Source: JAMWCX01 sp964352425 (lineage in GTDB: Bacteria; Omnitrophota; Gorgyraeia; 2-01-FULL-45-10). From it: a stretch of DNA of 23,666 bases. This document shows, piece by piece, positions 14,375-21,256 of the stretch. Position numbers and translations under genes: made by a program. Under the pieces are notes generated by a model. It saw only the letters and a program-made list of their open reading frames with translations, made no database searches and had not been told where the DNA came from. Location: contig CAYGRZ010000028.1 in NCBI GenBank assembly GCA_964352425.1, forward strand, positions 1 through 23,666, given 5' to 3'. The stretch's first letter is position 1, and each line of letters opens with the position of its first letter.

Positions 14375-14944
14375 TTAGAACAGGAATACGGCGGCAGCGA
14401 TGACCGTGGAATAGTTTCCTTCAGGCCCCACGACCGTGGATTGGGTGGTGTTCGAGGTGCGGACTATCTTATCATGCAGCTGGTAGATCGCCTTATTCTC
14501 ATCCCACGATTTATCTTCATCAAATTCAAGACCCAGGGTGGACGCTAACATTTCCACCGCCAGGTCTTCGGCCAGGTCGCCGGCGATCTTTTCGTTCTGG
14601 CCGAAGGCGTGGTGCTCGCTCAAATATCCGTACGCATTCGGGTCTGCCGGAACCGCGCAGCCGATGCTCGCCGCGATAAGGCGGTGAGGCTCGTTGCCCG
14701 AGCAGCGCGAGACGACAGCGAACGTGATCATGCCGGGATAGAGCTCTTTCAAGCCTTCGTTCCTGGATACCACTTTGCAGCCGGGCGGCAGGATGCTCGA
14801 GACGTGGACGAGGTTGCACTTCTCAATACCGGCGTCGCGCAGCGCGAGCTCGAAAGCGCGCAGTTCCGCCTTGTGCGTGCCGACGCCCTTGGTGAAGAAC
14901 ATCTTCTTCGGCACCAGCAGATTTTTTCGCGGCATGAGTATCAT
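14375..14944 (-). CDS. pdaD: Pyruvoyl-dependent arginine decarboxylase
   Basis: This enzyme decarboxylates arginine to agmatine. It is made as a proenzyme that cleaves itself between two serines to create a pyruvoyl cofactor. The cleavage site is visible in LVHVSSILPPGCK (45-57), predicted between S49 and S50, matching S52/S53 of the Methanocaldococcus enzyme. FTKGVGTHKAELRAFELALRDAGIEK (17-42, split here by conserved turns) and the closing GNYSTVIAAAVF phrase are typical. The 189-residue length is normal. The gene follows agmatinase by 12 bp, giving a two-step route from arginine to putrescine. An AAGGA site supports the ATG at 14944; another in-frame ATG lies three codons on. No terminator is visible after it. 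Confidence 0.95.
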   Translation of the reverse strand: MILMPRKNLLVPKKMFFTKGVGTHKAELRAFELALRDAGIEKCNLVHVSSILPPGCKVVSRNEGLKELYPGMITFAVVSRCSGNEPHRLIAASIGCAVPADPNAYGYLSEHHAFGQNEKIAGDLAEDLAVEMLASTLGLEFDEDKSWDENKAIYQLHDKIVRTSNTTQSTVVGPEGNYSTVIAAAVFLF

Positions 14945-14956
14945 ATCGTATCCTTC

Positions 14957-15871
14957 TTACTTCTTCACCGGGAACAGATATCCCAGCAGCCTGTAAATAA
15001 GCTTCGCGGCCAGAAAATCGGACGCTATAGTGCCTTTTATCGGGCAGAGCTCGACGACGTCGAACCCGACCACCTTCTTCGACTTGATCACATCTTTCAG
15101 CAGGTCGAGCGCCTCGTACCAGCCGATCCCGCCCGGCTCGGGCGTGCCGACCGCCGGGATCAGGGACGGGTCGAAGACATCCAGGTCGATCGTGAGGTAG
15201 ACGCTTTCCGACAGGCTGTTGACGACCGCCTCTTTCCACATCGGCATATCGAGAATATCGTAGACGCTTATCGATTTGACCCGGCCGTTCGCCTGGCTGC
15301 TGAGGAAATCCTTCTCCTCCTTCGACATGCTCCTGGTCCCCACCTGCACCACGGGGCATAGCTCCGACATCCTCCTGGCGACACAGCCGTGGTTCAGCCT
15401 GGAACCGAAATACTCATCCCTGAGGTCGTAATGCGCATCGAGATGCAGCACCGAAAGGCCCGGATATACTTCTTTATACGCCTTCACGGCCCCGACCGTC
15501 ACGGAGTGTTCGCCGCCCAGCATCACCGGGAACTTATTGGCCCTCAGAAGCTCCAGCGTCTGCGCGTAGACCTTCTCGACCATCTGTTCCGGCGCAAGGT
15601 TTTCGACGGCGAGGGCGTCCATCGTGTGGATGCCCGCCCTGAATGTCTCCTGGTTCAGCTCGTCATCATAGCGCTCCATGTATTTTGAGGCGTCGATGAT
15701 CGCGGCGGGGCCGCCGCCGGTGCCGTGGATATAGGTGGTCGTCTTGTCGTAGGGGACCGGCAGGATCACTACCTTCGATTTTTTGAAACTGGAGAACTCC
15801 TCCTCGAGCCCGCAGTAGTTCTTGAGCGGGACATTGAAGAGCATCGGGGAGGCGGCGTTCTTTTCATCCAT
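14957..15871 (-). CDS. speB: Agmatinase (agmatine ureohydrolase)
   Basis: This ureohydrolase is predicted to convert agmatine to putrescine and urea with a binuclear manganese centre. The metal ligands are all present: H122 in GGEHS, D145, H147 and D149 in LDAHYDLR, and D229 and D231 in TIDLDVFDPS, followed by the GGIGWYE loop. The 304 residues are normal. Arginase or guanidinobutyrase activity cannot be excluded from motifs alone, but the arginine decarboxylase gene immediately downstream makes agmatine the natural substrate. No urease or polyamine-aminopropylation gene is in the window. It is the first gene of the unit and has an extended -10 promoter. Confidence 0.94.
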   Translation of the reverse strand: MDEKNAASPMLFNVPLKNYCGLEEEFSSFKKSKVVILPVPYDKTTTYIHGTGGGPAAIIDASKYMERYDDELNQETFRAGIHTMDALAVENLAPEQMVEKVYAQTLELLRANKFPVMLGGEHSVTVGAVKAYKEVYPGLSVLHLDAHYDLRDEYFGSRLNHGCVARRMSELCPVVQVGTRSMSKEEKDFLSSQANGRVKSISVYDILDMPMWKEAVVNSLSESVYLTIDLDVFDPSLIPAVGTPEPGGIGWYEALDLLKDVIKSKKVVGFDVVELCPIKGTIASDFLAAKLIYRLLGYLFPVKK

Positions 15872-15905
15872 TGCGCGGGCCTGTTTCCTTCTGTAGACTC
15901 ACTTC

Positions 15906-15914
15906 ATTATAGCA
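15906..15914 (-). promoter_or_regulatory. Extended -10 promoter of speB-pdaD
   Basis: On the minus strand TGC-TATAAT (15914-15906) forms a perfect extended -10 element. No good -35 hexamer lies 16-18 bp upstream, as is common for extended -10 promoters. The start is expected near 15899, about 28 bases before the speB ATG. Confidence 0.65.
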
Positions 15915-15940
15915 AAACCGGGGACAATGCGACAGCACTT

Positions 15941-16264
15941 TCATTTCCTGGAGGGCGCTCCCTGCATCACTATCTCGCCCTTCCGCGCCACGCCCATCGT
16001 CTCGCGCGCCTTCCGCTCGATGTACGATATATCCGTCTCGAGGCGGGACTTCTCCACTTCCATCCTCTTGTTCTCGCGGGTCAGGAAGCGTATCTGCTCC
16101 TCGAGGCCCCTGTTCTTATGGAGGAGCGCCTGGTACTTCACGAACGACGGCAGGAATATGATGAGCAGGACGCCGCAGACGAGCAGCGCCTTCGCTTTCT
16201 TTATGCCTCGACGCCGCTCGGGATGAACCTTAAACGGGTTCGAATGGTTTACCTTTTTCCCCAT
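15941..16264 (-). CDS. FtsB/DivIC-type septum formation initiator protein
   Basis: This 107-residue bitopic membrane protein has a basic N-terminal tail, one membrane span (about 23-42), a coiled coil (about 44-85) with heptad-like spacing, and the ending ERKARETMGVARKGEIV (83-99), characteristic of the FtsB/DivIC family. These proteins form part of the FtsQLB/DivIB-DivIC-FtsL divisome complex that activates septal wall synthesis. The gene overlaps the end of eno by 16 bp. An eno-ftsB/divIC neighbourhood is common in bacteria and supports the call. No clear ribosome site precedes the ATG, so translation probably depends on ribosomes arriving from eno. Confidence 0.9.
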   Translation of the reverse strand: MGKKVNHSNPFKVHPERRRGIKKAKALLVCGVLLIIFLPSFVKYQALLHKNRGLEEQIRFLTRENKRMEVEKSRLETDISYIERKARETMGVARKGEIVMQGAPSRK

Positions 16265-17532
16265 ATAGCTTTGCCGTAGACCGCTTTCTTGCCGAGGCCC
16301 TCCTCGATCCTGAGGAGCTCGTTATATTTGCATATCCTGTCGGTCCTGCAGACCGACCCCGTCTTGATCTGGCCGGTATTCATCCCGACGACGAGGTGCG
16401 CGATCGTCGTATCCTCGGTCTCGCCGGACCGGTGCGATACGACCGCCGTGTAGCCGTGTGTGCGGGCAAGGTCTATGGTATCGAGCGTCTCGGAAAGGGT
16501 GCCGATCTGGTTAACCTTGATAAGGATCGAGTTGGCTATCCTTTTCTGTATACCTAAGCGCAGGCGCTTCACGTTCGTGACGAAGAGATCGTCGCCGACG
16601 ATCTGTATCCTGGAGCCAAGAGCGTCCGTCAGGCACTTCCAGCCGTCCCAGTCGTCTTCCGCCAGTCCGTCCTCTATCGAGACGATCGGATATTTTGCCA
16701 CCCAGCGGCTGTAGAACTTTATCATATCCCCGGCCGTATTCTTGACCTTCGGCTCCGCCTCGAGGATATACGTGCCGTTCTCGTAAAACGAGCTCGACGC
16801 CGGATCGAGCGCGATGCAGATATCCTTACCTGCCCTGTATCCGGCCTTGTCTATCGCGGCGAGGATGACCTCGACGGCTTCCTCGTTGGACTTGAGGTCC
16901 GGCGCGAAACCGCCCTCGTCGCCGACCGCGGTAGAGAGCGACTTATCGTGCAGGATCTTCTTGAGATTGTGGAATACCTCGGCGCCCCATCTCAGCGCTT
17001 CTTTGAACGAATCCGCGCCCACCGGCATTACCATGAACTCCTGGAGGTCGACATTGTTATCCGCGTGAGAACCGCCGTTCAATATATTCATCATGGGGAT
17101 CGGGAGTATGTGCGCCCTGGTTCCGCCGATGTATTTGTAGAGCGGCATCTCTTTCGATTCGGCGGCCGCTTTCGCGACAGCCATCGAGACGCCGAGGATG
17201 GCGTTGGCTCCGAGCCGGCTCTTATTGGGGGTGCCGTCGAGGGCTATCATGAGCTGGTCGACCTCGCCCTGCTTCAGCGCGTCCTTGCCCTTGACCGCCT
17301 TCTTTATCTCGCCGTTCACGTTGGCAACGGCTTTCATGACGCCCTTGCCGCCGTAGCGCGCCAAGTCAGCGTCGCGCAGCTCGACCGCTTCGTGTTCGCC
17401 CGTCGACGCGCCGCTCGGCACGGCAGCCCTGCCGAACGAGCCGTCTTGCAGCAGGACGTCGACCTCTACGGTAGGATTTCCTCTCGAATCAAGTATCTCT
17501 CTCGCCTTTACATCTTTAATCCTGGCGCTCAT
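16249..17532 (-). CDS. eno: Enolase (phosphopyruvate hydratase)
   Basis: Enolase interconverts 2-phosphoglycerate and phosphoenolpyruvate in glycolysis. With the start at 17532 the protein has 427 residues, the usual size, and begins like the family (IKDVKAREILDSRGNPTVE). Magnesium ligands D243, E287 and D314, catalytic E206 in GDEGGFAP and K339 in LIKVNQ, and the SHRSGETED phrase (367-375) are present. A longer frame up to 17589 is rejected because its extra residues are not family-like and would run through a palindrome (17552-17571). A CAGGA site lies before the chosen ATG, with AAGGAG further upstream. It is cotranscribed with purN upstream and the division gene downstream. Confidence 0.98.
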   Translation of the reverse strand: MSARIKDVKAREILDSRGNPTVEVDVLLQDGSFGRAAVPSGASTGEHEAVELRDADLARYGGKGVMKAVANVNGEIKKAVKGKDALKQGEVDQLMIALDGTPNKSRLGANAILGVSMAVAKAAAESKEMPLYKYIGGTRAHILPIPMMNILNGGSHADNNVDLQEFMVMPVGADSFKEALRWGAEVFHNLKKILHDKSLSTAVGDEGGFAPDLKSNEEAVEVILAAIDKAGYRAGKDICIALDPASSSFYENGTYILEAEPKVKNTAGDMIKFYSRWVAKYPIVSIEDGLAEDDWDGWKCLTDALGSRIQIVGDDLFVTNVKRLRLGIQKRIANSILIKVNQIGTLSETLDTIDLARTHGYTAVVSHRSGETEDTTIAHLVVGMNTGQIKTGSVCRTDRICKYNELLRIEEGLGKKAVYGKAIWGKR

Positions 17533-17551
17533 GTTATCCTGATTCTCCTTC

Positions 17552-17571
17552 CAAATTTTCGTGAAAATTTG
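17552..17571. repeat. Perfect inverted repeat in the eno leader
   Basis: CAAATTTTC (17552-17560) and GAAAATTTG (17563-17571) are perfectly complementary 9-base arms around GT. It lies 19 bases before the eno start and directly before an AAGGAG. It could be an RNA hairpin at the ribosome site or a binding site for a dimeric regulator. Confidence 0.6.
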
Positions 17572-17613
17572 ATCCTGAAAACGCGACAATGAGGAGCGTT
17601 TGAAGGACCTCCG

Positions 17614-18213
17614 TCACAATATTGTAACCCTTCTTTTGTCAACCTTTAACCTGCCCTCGACGAATAATTTTATCGCCTCCGGATATATCCTGTGCTCTTC
17701 GGCGTGCACGCGCTCCAGGAGCGTATCTTCCGTATCGCCTTCTTTTATCTCAACGGCCGCCTGCAGGATGATCGGGCCGGCGTCGGGCTCCTCGTCAACG
17801 AAGTGGACGGTTACACCGGTCACCTTGACGCCGTATGCAAGCGCGTCTTTAATAGCGTGCGCCCCTTTGAACGACGGCAGCAGCGCCGGGTGGATGTTCA
17901 TTATCCTGTTCTCATACTCCTTTATGAAATACGGGCTCAGGAGTCTCATGAAGCCGGCCAGGACGACGAGGCCGATATCCTTTTTTTTGAGGTTCCTGGC
18001 CACCTCTTTGTCGAAAGCCTCGCGCGACGAAAAATCCTTCGCGCTTAAGACCAGCGTCTCGATGCCGGCCTTCCGCGCGCGCTCGAGGGCGAACGCGTCC
18101 TTCTTGTCGCCGGCGACCAGCGCGATCGTCGCCGGGATAGAGCCCGACTTGACGCCGTCGATGATGGCCTGCAGGTTGGTGCCGCTGCCTGAACAGAGGA
18201 TTGCGATATTCAC
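17614..18213 (-). CDS. purN: Phosphoribosylglycinamide formyltransferase 1
   Basis: PurN transfers a formyl group from 10-formyltetrahydrofolate to glycinamide ribonucleotide, the third step of purine synthesis. I place the start at a GTG (18213) with an AAGAAGGTG ribosome site. From there the protein has 199 residues, starts VNIAILCSGSGTNLQAI like the family, and its catalytic N106, H108 and D144 fall at exactly the E. coli positions. The frame continues upstream to an ATG at 18267, which would add 18 residues encoded largely by a palindrome (18235-18262). That ATG also has a possible ribosome site, so the longer form is not excluded. The gene is followed by eno after an 81-bp gap. Confidence 0.95.
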   Translation of the reverse strand: MNIAILCSGSGTNLQAIIDGVKSGSIPATIALVAGDKKDAFALERARKAGIETLVLSAKDFSSREAFDKEVARNLKKKDIGLVVLAGFMRLLSPYFIKEYENRIMNIHPALLPSFKGAHAIKDALAYGVKVTGVTVHFVDEEPDAGPIILQAAVEIKEGDTEDTLLERVHAEEHRIYPEAIKLFVEGRLKVDKRRVTIL

Positions 18214-18234
18214 CGGCGCACCTTCTTTCGCTTG

Positions 18235-18262
18235 CCCCGCGCCTTCAAACGAAGGTGCGGGG
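18235..18262. repeat. Palindrome at the purN 5' end
   Basis: CCCCGCGCCTTC (18235-18246) pairs with GAAGGTGCGGGG (18251-18262) around AAAC, a 12-bp stem with one G/T pair. It lies about ten bases upstream of the ribosome site of the preferred GTG start. If the upstream ATG is used instead, it is translated as PAPSFEGAG. Confidence 0.7.
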
Positions 18263-18294
18263 TTCATATTTTTACTCCACCCTAAAGAGAAGTT

Positions 18295-18322
18295 ATTATA
18301 GCAGCAGGCTCGGATTTCTCAA
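18295..18322 (-). promoter_or_regulatory. Sigma-70-type promoter of purN-eno-ftsB/divIC
   Basis: On the minus strand TTGAGA (18322-18317, 5 of 6) is followed after 16 bp by a perfect TATAAT (18300-18295). The start is expected near 18288. The leader to the preferred purN start would be about 75 bases and would include the palindrome. Confidence 0.75.
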
Positions 18323-18350
18323 AAACATTTCTTAATGCTTACAGCCATGA

Positions 18351-18668
18351 TCATCCGATAGCGGCCCTTATCTTGGCCTCGATGGCTTCTTTGGAGTTTA
18401 CACCCATTATCCGCGCGACCTCCCGGCCGCCCTTAAAAAGGATGAGCGTCGGGATGTTCAGCACGGAAAGGTCGGTCGCGACCTCCGGGCTTTCGTCGAC
18501 GTCCAGCGTGCATACCTTGACACTGTCCTTCAGCTCTTCGGCTAATCTTTCCACCGTCGGCGTCAGTATCTTGCACGGCATGCACCACGGCGCCCAGAAA
18601 TCGATCAGGACCGGCTTGTCCGACTTCAACACTTCCTTCTCAAAATTCTCCTGTGTGACCGCCAGCAT
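18351..18668 (-). CDS. trxA: Thioredoxin with a WCMPC active site
   Basis: This is a classic single-domain thioredoxin of 105 residues, a cytoplasmic protein-disulfide reductant. The active site reads WAPWCMPCK (C29, C32), where the usual motif is WCGPC; glycine is replaced by methionine. The cis-proline loop NIPTL (P73) and the overall length are standard. It follows rnfB by only four bases, with an AAGGAGAGG ribosome site lying at the end of rnfB, so it is the last gene of the rnf operon. It may help maintain redox-sensitive cysteines or use reductant linked to the Rnf complex, but this is inference. No strong terminator follows; only weak short stems before a T5 run. Confidence 0.95.
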   Translation of the reverse strand: MLAVTQENFEKEVLKSDKPVLIDFWAPWCMPCKILTPTVERLAEELKDSVKVCTLDVDESPEVATDLSVLNIPTLILFKGGREVARIMGVNSKEAIEAKIRAAIG

Positions 18669-18672
18669 CGCT

Positions 18673-19470
18673 TTACCCTCTCCTTGCTATGACTTTTGTG
18701 GGACAGACCTCAAAACATTTCCCTATGTTTCGGCACTTCGCCGGGTCTATCCTCGACAGGTTCGATTCAACTTTTGCCGACAGCGTCGGGCAGGCCTTCT
18801 CGCACTTCAGGCAGCCGATGCACCCTGACGCGCACACCTTCGCGGTAACGCCGCCCGGGTCCTTCGAGCTGCACTTCACGTAGTAATTGCGCTTAAACGG
18901 CTGCAGCACGAACAGGCTCTTCGGGCATGTCTCCACGCACTTGCCGCACGCGGTGCACCTGGCCTCGTCGACTACCGGCAGGCCGTCACCGTCCATCGAT
19001 ATGGCTTTGAACGGGCATGCGTCGACGCAGTCGGCGAGCCCCAGGCACCCGAACGTGCACGCCTTGTGCCCGCCGAAGAGGAGCGACGCGGCCTTGCAGT
19101 TCCGTATGCCGCGGTAGGCGAACTTGTCCTTCGCTCTCGCGCCGCCGTTACAGAGGAGTATCGCGACCGTCTTCACCTTATCCTGGCCGTCGAGCCCCAG
19201 CAGCTCTGCGATCGCCTTGCGCGCCTGGGTGTTACTGACGACGCACGCCGCCGGCGACGCCTCGCCCTTCGCGATCGCCTCCGCCAGCCCCGCGCAGCCG
19301 GCCCTGCCGCATGCCCCGCAGTTAGAGCCCGGCAGCATCGACAGTATTTTGAACATCTTCGGATCGAGCTCTATCCCGAAGACCTTCAGCGCGTACGCCA
19401 GGCCGACCCCGAAGATGAGCCCCAGCACCGCCATCGCCGCGACCGGCGTCACTATATTCATGGCCATCAT
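18673..19470 (-). CDS. rnfB: Rnf complex ferredoxin-like subunit RnfB
   Basis: RnfB accepts electrons from ferredoxin and passes them into the membrane Rnf complex. The 265-residue protein has an N-terminal membrane span (about 10-28), the RnfB cluster motif (C51, C54, C59, C76), and then several ferredoxin-type motifs: C138/C142/C148/C152, C172/C175/C178/C182, C217/C220/C223/C227 and a final C246, C252, C256. In the final motif the second cysteine is replaced by isoleucine (I249, codon ATA) in KCRNIGKCFEVCP, so one cluster may be [3Fe-4S] or absent. The multi-cluster layout resembles acetogen and clostridial RnfB rather than the shorter proteobacterial form. The start overlaps the rnfA stop (ATGA). 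Confidence 0.96.
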   Translation of the reverse strand: MMAMNIVTPVAAMAVLGLIFGVGLAYALKVFGIELDPKMFKILSMLPGSNCGACGRAGCAGLAEAIAKGEASPAACVVSNTQARKAIAELLGLDGQDKVKTVAILLCNGGARAKDKFAYRGIRNCKAASLLFGGHKACTFGCLGLADCVDACPFKAISMDGDGLPVVDEARCTACGKCVETCPKSLFVLQPFKRNYYVKCSSKDPGGVTAKVCASGCIGCLKCEKACPTLSAKVESNLSRIDPAKCRNIGKCFEVCPTKVIARRG

Positions 19471-20075
19471 ATCTTGAACCCGCTGAATCCCAGGAACGCC
19501 ATCGACATGAGGCTGGCTATTATGAAGGTTATCGGCACGTCCTTCAGGCTTTCGGGTACCTCCGCGAAATCGAGCCGCTCCCGTATGCCCGACATGATGA
19601 ACATGGCCAGCGTGTACCCCGCCCCCGCGCCGAAACCCTGCAGGAGCGCCTTGAAGAAACTCCCCGGCACCGCTTTCCCGTGAAGAAAAAATACGTCGGT
19701 ATTGAGGACCGCGACACCGAAGACGGCGCAGTTGACCGTAATGAGCGGCAGGTAAATGCCGAATATCTTATAGAGCGACGGGGCCTTCTTCTGTATCACG
19801 ATCTCGGTGAACTGGACGAACGACGCGATGACGAGGATGAAGCTTATGGTGCGCAGGTACGCCAGGTCGTACGGCAGGAGTATAAAATTATAAATAAGCC
19901 ACGTGATGAGCGATGCCATCGTCGTCACGAACGTCACCGCCACACCCATCGATACGGACGGCCCTGTTCGCTTGGAGACCCCTATGAAGGAGCAGAGGCC
20001 CAGGAATCGCGCGAGGATGAAGTTGTTAATGAATACGGTGCTTATGATTATGGTGATATAGCTCGCGAGGTCCAT
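19467..20075 (-). CDS. rnfA: Rnf complex membrane subunit RnfA
   Basis: RnfA is a six-span membrane subunit that, with its relative RnfE, forms the core of the Rnf complex and carries an iron-sulfur centre between them in solved structures. From the ATG at 20075 the protein has 202 residues and opens MDLASYITIIISTVFINNF, with FILARFLGLCSFIGVS (19-34) as a family signature containing the conserved cysteine. Another conserved cysteine lies in ITVNCAVFG. An upstream in-frame ATG (20195) is rejected because its extension would overlap rnfE by 121 bp and is not family-like. The start shares a base with the rnfE stop (TGATG), and the end overlaps rnfB (ATGA). Confidence 0.96.
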   Translation of the reverse strand: MDLASYITIIISTVFINNFILARFLGLCSFIGVSKRTGPSVSMGVAVTFVTTMASLITWLIYNFILLPYDLAYLRTISFILVIASFVQFTEIVIQKKAPSLYKIFGIYLPLITVNCAVFGVAVLNTDVFFLHGKAVPGSFFKALLQGFGAGAGYTLAMFIMSGIRERLDFAEVPESLKDVPITFIIASLMSMAFLGFSGFKI

Positions 20076-20677
20076 CAGCGCCCCTTCGATCTCATGGTCA
20101 GGTAATTTATCAGCCCTATCAGGACGCCTATCGTAAGCAGCGCGCCGGGGGCCAGTATCATGAAGAGCGGCGGCTCGAATTGCCTCGATATGCATATTCC
20201 CATGATCGTGCCGTTTCCCGCCGCCTCGCGTATGGCCGATATAACGACGAGCGCCCAGGTGAACCCGAGCCCCATGCCGAGCGCGTCGAAGACGGATTTA
20301 AGCGGCGGCTCCTTCGACGAGAAGGCCTCGGCGCGGCCCAGGACGATGCAGTTCACCACGATCAGCGGTACGAACATGCCCAAGTTACGCGACAGGAGCG
20401 GCGCGTACGCCTTCATGAAGAGGTCCGCAATCGTGACGAACGTCGCTATGATGACGATGTAACACGGTATGCGCACCTTCTCGGGAACGATAGTGCGCAC
20501 AAGCGAGACGAAGATATTCGAGCCGATGAGGACGAACGTCGCCGCCACGCCCATGCCGATGCCGTTGGCCACACTCGTCGATACCGCGAGCGTCGGGCAC
20601 AGGCCCAGCACGATCCGGAACGTCGGGTTCTCTTTCCACAACCCCTTTACAAATTCGCCGAGGTTACCCCGCACCAT
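20075..20677 (-). CDS. rnfE: Rnf complex membrane subunit RnfE
   Basis: RnfE is the RnfA-related six-span subunit with opposite membrane orientation. The 200-residue protein shows the family phrases NPTFRIVLGLCPTLAVS (17-33) and PLIVVNCIVLGRAEAFSS (103-120), each with a conserved cysteine that can hold the intramembrane iron-sulfur centre. The ATG at 20677 has an AGGAG site eight bases upstream and lies 36 bases after the rnfG stop, the largest gap in the operon. The gene order C-D-G-E-A-B is that of Acetobacterium and many clostridia. Confidence 0.96.
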   Translation of the reverse strand: MVRGNLGEFVKGLWKENPTFRIVLGLCPTLAVSTSVANGIGMGVAATFVLIGSNIFVSLVRTIVPEKVRIPCYIVIIATFVTIADLFMKAYAPLLSRNLGMFVPLIVVNCIVLGRAEAFSSKEPPLKSVFDALGMGLGFTWALVVISAIREAAGNGTIMGICISRQFEPPLFMILAPGALLTIGVLIGLINYLTMRSKGR

Positions 20678-20713
20678 TTTTCAAACTCCTGTTCAAACGC
20701 TGCTTCAGCATCC

Positions 20714-21256
20714 TCACCGCTTCACCTTTGCCAGAAAATCATTGACCGCATTGCGGATGGCATCCGTGACCGCCTTACTTGAGATCGTCGCGCCAGTTAT
20801 CGCGTCGATATTCTTTTTGACCGCGACCGTCTTTGCGCTCTTGCCGCTGAACCGCTTCAGGAACCACGGCTCCGTTTCGCCGGGCCTCACCTCGGTGATC
20901 TTGGAACCGAGCCCCGGCGTCTCCTGGTGCTCCAATACGCTCACACCCCTGATCACGCCGTTCGGGTCGATGCCGACCATTATGCGCATGTACCCGCCGT
21001 AGCCCGAGCCGGTCACCTTGAGGCAGTACCCGACGAGGTCGGAACCCTTCATCGCCTCAAAATACTCGATCCCATCAAGCGTCTTCGGCTCGAACGAGCC
21101 CGCATCGGGAATGATATTTTTAAGCGCGGCCTGCTCTTCCTGCCGAAGCTGTTCGGCTATCTTCGGCCTGGTTATCTCATAGGTCACCGCAAGCACCAGC
21201 GTCGCGATGAGGCAGATGATGCCGAGGATGAGGCCGAACCGTGCCATCTGATTCAT
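20714..21256 (-). CDS. rnfG: Rnf complex flavoprotein subunit RnfG
   Basis: RnfG carries a covalently bound FMN on the outer face of the membrane and relays electrons within the complex. The 180-residue protein has one N-terminal span (about 6-26) and an FMN-binding domain. The flavinylation motif is DAITGAT (151-157), with T157 as the predicted FMN-linked residue. Attachment requires an ApbE flavin transferase, which is not encoded in this window. The start is at 21256, where the ATG overlaps the rnfD stop (ATGA). An upstream extension to 21394 is a read-through of rnfD sequence in another frame. Confidence 0.95.
   Translation of the reverse strand: MNQMARFGLILGIICLIATLVLAVTYEITRPKIAEQLRQEEQAALKNIIPDAGSFEPKTLDGIEYFEAMKGSDLVGYCLKVTGSGYGGYMRIMVGIDPNGVIRGVSVLEHQETPGLGSKITEVRPGETEPWFLKRFSGKSAKTVAVKKNIDAITGATISSKAVTDAIRNAVNDFLAKVKR

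Noticed and set aside
15872..15940. Possible riboswitch upstream of speB
   Set aside because: The predicted leader is only about 28 bases, too short for any known riboswitch.
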